DNA from: Clostridia bacterium
GTDB lineage: Bacteria > Bacillota_A > Clostridia > Peptostreptococcales > Anaerovoracaceae
DNA: 10,700 bases
Assembly: GCA_024403175.1 (NCBI GenBank)
Contig: JAKSSI010000027.1
Location: 1 to 10,700, forward strand
Direction of reading: 5' to 3'
The notes beneath the pieces are model-generated. The model was not told the origin of the DNA and made no database searches. It was given only the letters and a program-made list of their open reading frames with translations. The position numbers were made by a program, and so were the translations under genes. This document shows, piece by piece, positions 1-6,174 of this stretch; positions within the stretch are counted from its first letter, which is position 1; the number at the start of each line of letters is the position of its first letter.

Positions 1-1156
1 ACTTAATTGGTGTTACGGTGTCATGAACCGAATAGAATATTCTATCGAAAAAGCTTCTTGCTGCAGTAAAGGCCATTGCAATGGAATAATAGAAAAATGC
101 CGATGCAGTAAGGGCTGTCGCCGACTCATTAAAAGCACCTCTTTCGTATACAACCTGAATTACAGGGCTTGCATATGCCAAAGCACCAAGAGTACAAGGC
201 ACCATTAAAAGCGCAATAAGGTTTATTCCTCTTTCTGAAATATCACTGATACGTTCAAAATCATTTTGCGCAAAAGCCTGAGCAAGTCTTGGATAAATAA
301 TCGTTACAAAAACGCTAATAGTAAGCGAAGAAATAAGTATACTAAAAAGGTTTCCGTACTGAAGCGCAGACACACTACCCTCAGGAAGCGTAGACGCAAG
401 GAATTTATCTATCAATGCATTAATTTCAGACGCACTGCCGCCGATGAAAACCGGGATTGCAAGGACCAAGATTTCCTTTACAGGCTGCGTGAAATTAAGC
501 GTCAATTTGTGCTTATATCCAACTCGTTTTGCAATGATAAGCTTGCCTATAGATGCCACCAAATAGCCGGAAGTGATACCGTATATCATAAGCTTTGGCG
601 CCCCCATCTTTGCACTCAAAATAATTGAGGCAATGATGCAAAGATTTTGAAGATAAGCTGTAGCGTTTGATAATACAAAAAGGGCTTTATACTCTAAATA
701 AGAACCAAGGATGCCCGTTGTAACGCTGAAAAATACCATTACAAAAGCAACCCTAAGATAATAGACGGTAAGTGCGAACGTTTCGTTAACAAAGCCTGGT
801 GCGAAAATGTGCACTAAAGACTCTGCAAATATCCAACCCAAAACCATTACAATACCAGTTACGGCCAAAAGCAGGTTTATAATCTGGCTTGTAAATATAT
901 TTCCGGACTCGTTGCCTTCATCTTCAATCTTTTTGGAAAGTACAGGTATATAGGCAGTAGCTGCAGCTCCAACAATTCCGGCAAGGAGATTGTTTGGAAT
1001 AGAGACGGCCATTGTATACGCATCTGTTATAAAAGTAGCACCGTAATAATTGGCCATAAGAAGATCTCTAAAAAAGCCTAGAGCCTTAGATCCTAATGTC
1101 ATAAAAGCCAATACAAGGGCTAACTGTGAAGTTGTCAGTTTACGTGTTTTACTCAT
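1..1156 (-). CDS. murJ: MurJ/MviN family lipid II flippase (partial, C-terminal end outside window)
   Basis: Polytopic membrane protein of the MOP/MVF superfamily that flips lipid II, the undecaprenyl-linked peptidoglycan precursor, across the membrane. The reading frame is open from the ATG at 1156 to the window edge, giving 385 residues of a family that is usually about 500-530. The N-terminus carries the family signature SKALGFFRDLLMANYYG near residues 23-39 followed by TDAY, and includes the conserved Arg30-Asp31. Other family-typical stretches are the repeated hydrophobic helices, YERGAFNESATALTA and, close to the edge, FYSVHDTVTPIK. It is divergently transcribed from the polymerase-like gene at 1311, 154 bases away, so the two may serve one envelope-polymer pathway. 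No Shine-Dalgarno is visible before the start. MurJ relatives can also flip other lipid-linked oligosaccharides, so the substrate is inferred from the family; the family call itself is firm. Confidence 0.9.
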   Translation of the reverse strand, partial: MSKTRKLTTSQLALVLAFMTLGSKALGFFRDLLMANYYGATFITDAYTMAVSIPNNLLAGIVGAAATAYIPVLSKKIEDEGNESGNIFTSQIINLLLAVTGIVMVLGWIFAESLVHIFAPGFVNETFALTVYYLRVAFVMVFFSVTTGILGSYLEYKALFVLSNATAYLQNLCIIASIILSAKMGAPKLMIYGITSGYLVASIGKLIIAKRVGYKHKLTLNFTQPVKEILVLAIPVFIGGSASEINALIDKFLASTLPEGSVSALQYGNLFSILISSLTISVFVTIIYPRLAQAFAQNDFERISDISERGINLIALLMVPCTLGALAYASPVIQVVYERGAFNESATALTASAFFYYSIAMAFTAARSFFDRIFYSVHDTVTPIK

Positions 1157-1164
1157 ACTAAGTT

Positions 1165-1193
1165 ATTATACTAAATTTGATATAAAATGTCTT
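1165..1193 (-). promoter_or_regulatory. Probable murJ promoter, near-leaderless
   Basis: On the minus strand a perfect TATAAT lies at 1170-1165, with AAGACA at 1193-1188 after a 17-base spacer (4 of 6 matches to TTGACA). Only 8 bases separate the -10 box from the murJ ATG, so a transcript starting at the usual distance would begin about 1-2 bases before the start codon. The lack of any purine-rich ribosome site agrees with a leaderless or nearly leaderless mRNA. Seen: the boxes and spacing. Inferred: their use. Confidence 0.5.
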
Positions 1194-1243
1194 TGAATTT
1201 TTATTAATTCTTATTACTGTAAAATAATGTAATCTTTATTCGC

Positions 1244-1272
1244 TTGCTTTATTTTGATTCTCTCTATATAAT
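1244..1272 (+). promoter_or_regulatory. Probable sigma-A promoter of the ligase-acp unit
   Basis: TTGCTT at 1244-1249 and a perfect TATAAT at 1267-1272 are separated by 17 bases in very AT-rich DNA. The expected start near 1279 gives a leader of about 32 bases containing GGAGGA at 1300-1305, five bases before the ATG at 1311. An alternative weaker pair, TTGATT at 1254-1259 with TATAGT at 1275-1280, has a 15-base spacer and is less likely. Confidence 0.55.
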
Positions 1273-1310
1273 AATATAGTTATTTTTTATATTATTGCCG
1301 GAGGATAAAA

Positions 1311-3308
1311 ATGGCAAAAATCAAAAAGAAAATTGAAGATCACAGTGGTGAATACTTGCTCTCTATGAGCCATGCTCCAAGCATCGATCAAAGCGCGAGC
1401 CTTCTTCATATGATCCCTATTGCATGTTTTGCGGCACTTGTAATTCTTGTTGTAAGAATGCATACATATACCAGACCTATGACCCAGTTTTTCTGGACTA
1501 CAGGCTCTGACACAGACACCATAACCGACTTCTTTAGTTACGATAAAATGGTACTCATATGTGTAGCTGCAGTAATAGCCCTACTTATGATACTTTTCAG
1601 GATTACCACCCAATCCCTTGCAGTTAAGCGTTGCTACGCTTACATTCCTATGGGTGTTTATTCCCTGTTTGTAATTCTGTCGTATGCATTTTCCAAGTAT
1701 AAGGAATTTGCACTTTGGGGTTGGAACGACCGTTTTGAAGGAACTATTCCTCTTCTTTGTTACATGATTATGCTTATGCTCATAATCAACAGCGTAAACA
1801 CAGAAGAAAATATAAAGCAAGTAGTTATTCCTATAGCTATCAGCGCAACTATTCTTTCAATAATTGGTCTTACTCAGGCTTTAGACCACGACTTCTTTAG
1901 AACAGTTCTTGGACAGAAGCTGCTTGTACCAAATCAGTTACTTACAGACGGAACAACAACATGGCAGCAAATTGAAGCAGCAGCTGCTCAGGGCGAACTT
2001 TATTTAAAGTTCACATTCAACAATAAAGAAATTTACCAGACTGTATACAACATCAACTATGTATCTTTCTACCTTACACTTCTTGTTCCTCTTTACACTA
2101 TGCTCTTCATCAGAGCAATTAATGACAAGAGCTCAAGCATTGTAAAGAAGATTGTTTTAGGAGTACTTGTTGCACTTCTCACATTTAACCTTATCGGATC
2201 TCAGTCTTCCGGTGGTTACCTTGGTATCGGTGTTGCTGCAATACTTGCAATTATTGTATTCAACAAGCAATTCCTTAAATGGGTAAAGCCTCTCATCATA
2301 ATCGTTGTAATTCTTGCAATTGTAATGGGTGCTACACTTGATAGATGGTGGCCTGAAATCTCTGGAGCAGTAAAATCTGTTTTAGGTATTAAATCAGAAG
2401 TTGCAGTAGAAGAAACAGAACAAAAAGAAGAAGCTAAAGGCCCTGGGGCTAAAGCTCCTACCATCGAATATATCGAAACAGGCTCTAACACAATTACAAT
2501 GAGCCTTAACAACGAAGAACTCATTATCGCTGTTGATACAAACGGAGATGTTATTACAGGCATAAACGTTTGCGATGGCGAAGGAACAGTTCTTGAAATG
2601 ATTCCTATTGATGATGGTTTGTATGCTATTAACGACCAACGTTTCTACGACTATGCAACAATTGCCGTAGCTTACGACGGAGAAACTTACTTCATTCAGG
2701 TAAGCACAGCAGGCACCCCATGGAACTTTATCAGCAGAAACGGTGAAATTTACTTCGATGCTCAAACAGCCAAGACAGTAAAGCTTTCTAAGATAGAAAC
2801 TTGGGGATTCAAGAACAACCCAGACTTCGGTTCAGGCCGTGGTGCTATTTGGGCAACAAGCTTCCCTCTTTTAAAGAAAACTGTTTTAATTGGTACAGGT
2901 GCAGACACTTACTGTGCAGTATATCCTCAGGAAGACTATGCATATAAGTGGACACGTAATGGAAACACTCCAGACAACCTCTACCTCATCGTAGACAAAC
3001 CACATAATATGTATATCCATGCTGCAGTTGGTACAGGAGTTATCTCCCTTATTGCACTGGTTGCACTTTATGGAATATATCTCGTTCAGAGTGTTAAACT
3101 CTTCTGGAAGAGAAACTTAGAAAACGACTTCCTTTTATTCGCTGGTGCAGGAACATTCCTCGGAGTTACAGGATTCTTGGTATCAGGACTTGTCGATGAC
3201 AGTACTGTTTCTGTAATGCCATTGTTCTACACCTTCTTGGGTATGGGAATCGCAATAAACATGATTATTAAGCGTCGTGATGAAATAGGCGCTGTAAAAG
3301 AGAAGTAG
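1311..3308 (+). CDS. O-antigen ligase/polymerase-like (Wzy/WaaL superfamily) membrane protein with extracytoplasmic insert
   Basis: A 665-residue polytopic membrane protein with about 12 predicted transmembrane segments: roughly nine between residues 31 and 342 and three between 568 and 653. Family-type motifs are WGWNDRFEG (136-144), the SRGG-like SQSSGGYLG (297-305), GSGRGAIWATSFPLLKK (507-523) followed by GTGADTY, and DKPHNMYIHAAVGTG (562-576) just before the C-terminal helices. In this superfamily a large external loop with conserved Arg and His residues joins lipid-linked glycans; Arg510 and His565 are the candidates here. Residues 345-505 form a soluble, acidic, beta-rich-looking insert that is much larger than the usual loop. 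The Lys-rich N-terminus should be cytoplasmic. A strong GGAGGA ribosome site supports the start. The gene is divergent from murJ and is followed after 9 bases by acpP. Family assignment is good; whether it polymerises or ligates, and which glycan, cannot be told. Confidence 0.75.
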   Translation: MAKIKKKIEDHSGEYLLSMSHAPSIDQSASLLHMIPIACFAALVILVVRMHTYTRPMTQFFWTTGSDTDTITDFFSYDKMVLICVAAVIALLMILFRITTQSLAVKRCYAYIPMGVYSLFVILSYAFSKYKEFALWGWNDRFEGTIPLLCYMIMLMLIINSVNTEENIKQVVIPIAISATILSIIGLTQALDHDFFRTVLGQKLLVPNQLLTDGTTTWQQIEAAAAQGELYLKFTFNNKEIYQTVYNINYVSFYLTLLVPLYTMLFIRAINDKSSSIVKKIVLGVLVALLTFNLIGSQSSGGYLGIGVAAILAIIVFNKQFLKWVKPLIIIVVILAIVMGATLDRWWPEISGAVKSVLGIKSEVAVEETEQKEEAKGPGAKAPTIEYIETGSNTITMSLNNEELIIAVDTNGDVITGINVCDGEGTVLEMIPIDDGLYAINDQRFYDYATIAVAYDGETYFIQVSTAGTPWNFISRNGEIYFDAQTAKTVKLSKIETWGFKNNPDFGSGRGAIWATSFPLLKKTVLIGTGADTYCAVYPQEDYAYKWTRNGNTPDNLYLIVDKPHNMYIHAAVGTGVISLIALVALYGIYLVQSVKLFWKRNLENDFLLFAGAGTFLGVTGFLVSGLVDDSTVSVMPLFYTFLGMGIAINMIIKRRDEIGAVKEK

Positions 3309-3313
3309 GAGGA
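3307..3313 (+). promoter_or_regulatory. Strong Shine-Dalgarno of acpP overlapping the upstream stop codon
   Basis: AGGAGGA is a near-perfect anti-16S match. Its first two bases are the last two of the ligase TAG stop (3306-3308), and it sits four bases before the acpP ATG. This arrangement lets ribosomes finishing the membrane protein re-initiate, but the site is also strong enough for independent high-level initiation. Confidence 0.85.
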
Positions 3314-3317
3314 CCAA

Positions 3318-3545
3318 ATGGTATTCGAACAAATCCGCGACATTATCGCTGAACAGCTTGGTGCAGAAGCATCTGATATTACACCTGAAACAAACCTTAT
3401 GAAAGATCTCGAAGCAGACAGCCTTGATGCTGTAGAAATTATCATGGCAATCGAAGATACTTTCGGTGTTGAAATTCCTGATGATCAGGCAGAACATTTC
3501 CAGCTTGTAAAGAATCTCGTTGAATACGTAGAAGAAAACAAGTAA
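3318..3545 (+). CDS. acpP: Acyl carrier protein
   Basis: A 75-residue acidic four-helix carrier protein of normal AcpP length. The phosphopantetheine attachment motif is D-S-L-D at residues 34-37 with Ser35 as the modified residue. Around it are the typical helix II sequence LDAVEIIMAIEDTFGVEIPD and a C-terminal helix ending VEYVEENK. It resembles fatty-acid-synthase-type ACP and not the D-alanyl carrier DltC, which has a different motif. Its role is to carry acyl chains as thioesters for type II fatty acid synthesis or acyl transfer in the cytoplasm. Oddly for an ACP, no fab, plsX or acyltransferase gene is beside it; it is second in a two-gene unit with a glycan ligase-like gene and ends at a strong terminator. 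It could be the main housekeeping ACP or one dedicated to envelope acylation; sequence alone does not decide. Confidence 0.93.
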   Translation: MVFEQIRDIIAEQLGAEASDITPETNLMKDLEADSLDAVEIIMAIEDTFGVEIPDDQAEHFQLVKNLVEYVEENK

Positions 3546-3556
3546 TTATCGCAAAC

Positions 3557-3588
3557 AAAAATCGGGTTCCGCAAGGAGCCCGATTTTT
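3557..3588. terminator. Bidirectional intrinsic terminator after acpP
   Basis: A 14-base arm at 3557-3570 (A5-TCGGGTTCC) pairs with 3575-3588 around a GCAA loop; 13 pairs are Watson-Crick and one is G-U in the plus-strand RNA. It is flanked by A5 and T5 tracts, so it can terminate acpP transcription and also, in the other direction, any minus-strand transcript running past the operon that ends at 3755. Confidence 0.92.
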
Positions 3589-3603
3589 AATTTAGGTTTA
3601 ATC

Positions 3604-3752
3604 AAAAGACCATTTAACATTTCCTCGGGGACACGCTCTCGCTAAGCTGGGAGCCCAACAGCGGTTCTGGGGTTCTTGCATCGCGCAAGCGCTCGCAACA
3701 ACCAAGAACCGGTATCCCAGATTGTCCCTACGGAAACATTAAATGGCCTTTT
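3604..3752 (-). other. 149-base GC-rich imperfect palindrome, likely structured RNA or REP-like element
   Basis: The outer arms 3604-3624 and 3732-3752 pair over 21 positions with 3 mismatches. Further nested pairings are GGGACA 3628-3633 with 3723-3728, CTGGGA 3647-3652 with 3715-3720, GGTTCTTG 3671-3678 with 3703-3710, and an apical GCG/CGC at 3683-3685 and 3690-3692. All three outer-stem mismatches are A-C or C-A on the plus strand and become U-G or G-U in a minus-strand transcript, which points to selection on minus-strand RNA. The core 3625-3731 has 64 G/C of 107 bases by hand count, clearly above the AT-rich surroundings. It starts two bases after the stop codon of the gene ending at 3755, so it would be the 3' end of that operon's mRNA, and the last arm ends in CUUUU. 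It could act as a terminator or 3'-stability element, be a processed small RNA, or be a dispersed REP/MITE-type repeat. No known RNA family is recognised. Confidence 0.7.
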
Positions 3753-3754
3753 CC

Positions 3755-5050
3755 TTAATCATAAAATTTAATAGCTCGAACCGCCTTAGCAAGCTCTACT
3801 GGAACATGCTGCTTTGATGCTTTATAAAACTCGATTTCAGCGAGTTTTGCAAGGTGTTCAAGTATTTCTTCATTGTCCGGATAATCTACTGCCAAACGCC
3901 TTAAAAAAGCCTGTGGGCTCTCTTTTGGAAGCCTCTTTCTATCCTTTGGAACATTCTTCTCACACTTAATCAAAAGCCCTGCCACTGTATTCTTATACTT
4001 AATATTATTAATAGCAAATCTTATATTCGCTGCAAGTTTTCTAAACCCAGCTTTAAGCCCTGCCATAAAACCGCTTTGTCTTTTAACCCTCACTGGTTGA
4101 TATAAAACACGCTTTTTTGAAACATGCTTTACATTTCTAAGTCTATAAAGAACAGCGATGATTATGGCAAGTATTAATGCAACAATAAAAAACTTAAACC
4201 ACAATGGAGAACTAAATGTAAGTTCCTCAGTCACCTCTTCAGGAAGCTCCATCGACGTGCCTCCAGGAGGTGCATATATAGGCTCCTTATCAGGAGTAAG
4301 ACTATCTATCCATCTCATAAAGCGCATATACTGCGATAATATAAATGCAGCTATGCCTACTATTCCAGCAAGAACAGCTTTTCCAAGCCAGACAACAGCT
4401 TCTGCCACGCTTTTAGCGCCACTTCCAGCATAAGATACTATCAGATATACAAGCCCCGCAAATAAAGCGAATACTCCGCCTAAAAGAATCCTTCCGCGCA
4501 TAGGTGATGATGCCTGAACCGCATTAGATTGCTCAGTCTTCTCAACCATTGCCGCAAACAGACAAATGCAAAGAGTAATAACACAAACTCTTATACTTTC
4601 ATCTATTGCAGGAAGGTGAAGAAGACGTCCAGCCACAGTAAGTACCACTGTGAGTACAGCCAAGGTATCAAATCGATTTAGCATTTTTCCTAAGTCTCCA
4701 TGCCAAGCCCTTGCTGAAACAGTTATGCAGGCAATGATAAAGTAGAAGGCTGCAAATGTCTTAACATCTATATCATTAGGGCTAAGTATCATAGTTTGAG
4801 CATATAGATATGTACCTCCAACTATCATTAGCGTCGACAGAATAACATAAATGGTTAAAGACGCACCCTTAGATGCAATAAAATCTGATGCAAACTGCAT
4901 GACAGCAAAAAATGCAGCAATTGCAATATAATTCATATGCATACTCTCAAGCTGATTACCGCCCGCGAATACACAGAACATCCATTGCACTGCCGCCGCT
5001 CTAAAGCATGCCGATGCCAATTGTTTAATTATATAAACGGTTTTTGTCAT
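3755..5050 (-). CDS. DUF4129-type multi-pass membrane protein of the MoxR/DUF58 set
   Basis: A 431-residue protein with about eight to nine hydrophobic segments between residues 12 and 240, an extracytoplasmic-looking Pro/Glu-rich linker (about 252-280), one more helix (285-303), then a basic region and a soluble C-terminal domain. The C-terminal part (about 352-430), with RLPKESPQAFLRRLA and EILEHLAKLAEIEFYK, resembles DUF4129. In related loci this domain often follows a transglutaminase-like domain; none is seen here, with no Cys-His-Asp core in the linker. The ATG overlaps the DUF58 stop in an ATGA arrangement and has no ribosome site of its own, so translation is probably coupled. It is the last gene of the operon and is followed at once by the palindromic element. 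Position after MoxR and DUF58 supports the call; its molecular function is unknown. Confidence 0.65.
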   Translation of the reverse strand: MTKTVYIIKQLASACFRAAAVQWMFCVFAGGNQLESMHMNYIAIAAFFAVMQFASDFIASKGASLTIYVILSTLMIVGGTYLYAQTMILSPNDIDVKTFAAFYFIIACITVSARAWHGDLGKMLNRFDTLAVLTVVLTVAGRLLHLPAIDESIRVCVITLCICLFAAMVEKTEQSNAVQASSPMRGRILLGGVFALFAGLVYLIVSYAGSGAKSVAEAVVWLGKAVLAGIVGIAAFILSQYMRFMRWIDSLTPDKEPIYAPPGGTSMELPEEVTEELTFSSPLWFKFFIVALILAIIIAVLYRLRNVKHVSKKRVLYQPVRVKRQSGFMAGLKAGFRKLAANIRFAINNIKYKNTVAGLLIKCEKNVPKDRKRLPKESPQAFLRRLAVDYPDNEEILEHLAKLAEIEFYKASKQHVPVELAKAVRAIKFYD

Positions 5051-6174
5051 ATTTTATCGTATCTTAAAATACCTAAAGCTTCTGCAACTGCAGGAGTATC
5101 CGAAAGAAGTGCTGCAGCGCCAGGTTTTGAAACCAAAACAGGTTTGCCAAGCATATTAAGCTCGTCTGCCATTTCCGAAACAGGCAAAGAAGTCTCTTCT
5201 GCGTTATATTCTATTTCAGCCAAAGCAGTAAGTATGGTTCGTGCAGCAAATTCTATATCCTGCGGGATAACTACTCTGTGAGCTTGCTTTCCTATAGAAG
5301 GCACAACCAAGGTAGTTACTATATCCTTTTTAATAAGGTCCATTGATAAAGATGCTATTTCGGAAATCATATCTTCCATTCCCTCTTTATCAAATTCAAC
5401 TTTAACGTACGACCCGTTAGCGCCAATTTCTTCGGTTCTAGTAACGAAACTTTCAAGATCAGGAATAAAGCATATTCTTCTTGCCGCGAGCTTTTCATAA
5501 ATGTTAGTAAACAGCTCATCATTTTTCGCAAGAAGACGCTGATTTACATTCTTGTAATCGTCGCCATCGGTAAATGGCTTTACAGAAGCAAGCAGTGTTC
5601 TATCCGTATAAAAACCTTGCTTAGACTTCTCCAGTTCGGACATCTTGTTAACAAGATTCGAAGCATCTGCTCGCTTTATTTTTGGATAAACTATCATTCT
5701 TGCATTAGATGCAGACACATATTTACTTACATTTGAATACATACCGAAGGCATCTGAAGAAACCAAATCAAAGGTGTTTACATGAGCAACGCCTCTTTCA
5801 ACGGCCTTAACTTTTTGATTAAAACTGAGTTTCTGGAAAGGCATTATCCAAGCAATTGCAGCATGATCAAACTCTATTGCATAGCTTTCTTCCATAGCCA
5901 TATCCAAATGAATTACAGGAAGATACTTGTTATTTATAAGCTGATATTCAACTTCAAACTCCTGACCAGGAAACGCACATATTTCATTTTGCGCCATAGA
6001 AATATCAAGCTTGCTACTAGCAGCCTTTGCTACAAGCGGCGCTAAAATAGCCAACACCAAAAGTATTAGCAATATAGTCTGCGCCAATGCAAGCCCAAAA
6101 TAAATGGACGCAAAAGTCAAAAGAGCCAGCGCAATTAGGCCGGCTTTTGTTGTGAATATGCTGTTATTTTCCAT
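5047..6174 (-). CDS. DUF58 family protein, divergent
   Basis: A 375-residue protein with two adjacent N-terminal transmembrane helices (about residues 11-28 and 31-50), then a beta-rich external or cytosolic region, an SSDAFGMY segment (139-146) matching the DPFGLF-type motif of the family, and the DUF58 core at about 198-217 (VKPFTDGDDYKNVNQRLLAK), followed by a von Willebrand A-like alpha/beta region. The family core usually reads R-x-Y-x-x-G-D-x-x-R-x-I-x-W-k-x-x-A-R; here the Trp is Gln and the final Arg is Lys. DUF58 proteins accompany MoxR ATPases, probably as partners or substrates. I place the start at ATG 6174, preceded by AAGGA; a GTG nine codons upstream (6201) has no ribosome site. 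The start overlaps the MoxR gene by 11 bases, and the stop overlaps the next start by 4. Confidence 0.8.
   Translation of the reverse strand: MENNSIFTTKAGLIALALLTFASIYFGLALAQTILLILLVLAILAPLVAKAASSKLDISMAQNEICAFPGQEFEVEYQLINNKYLPVIHLDMAMEESYAIEFDHAAIAWIMPFQKLSFNQKVKAVERGVAHVNTFDLVSSDAFGMYSNVSKYVSASNARMIVYPKIKRADASNLVNKMSELEKSKQGFYTDRTLLASVKPFTDGDDYKNVNQRLLAKNDELFTNIYEKLAARRICFIPDLESFVTRTEEIGANGSYVKVEFDKEGMEDMISEIASLSMDLIKKDIVTTLVVPSIGKQAHRVVIPQDIEFAARTILTALAEIEYNAEETSLPVSEMADELNMLGKPVLVSKPGAAALLSDTPAVAEALGILRYDKI

Noticed and set aside
266..628. 120-codon open frame on the plus strand
   Set aside because: It lies entirely inside murJ on the other strand, is rich in Lys/Arg/Asn with no domain-like pattern, and has no ribosome site; it is a shadow frame.
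2216..2765. Overlapping minus-strand open frames inside the ligase-like gene
   Set aside because: They are antisense to a clear coding region with strong family motifs and show low-complexity Cys/Phe/Asn composition without a ribosome site.
1311..3308. Frameshift or gene fusion in the long ligase-like gene, suggested by the soluble insert
   Set aside because: The frame is continuous, catalytic-type motifs occur in the expected order on both sides of the insert, and base composition does not change abruptly.
3604..3752. tRNA gene or CRISPR repeat in the GC-rich junction
   Set aside because: There is no cloverleaf spacing, no anticodon arm and no CCA end; the GGTTCT block occurs only twice with no regular spacer, so neither a tRNA nor a CRISPR array fits.
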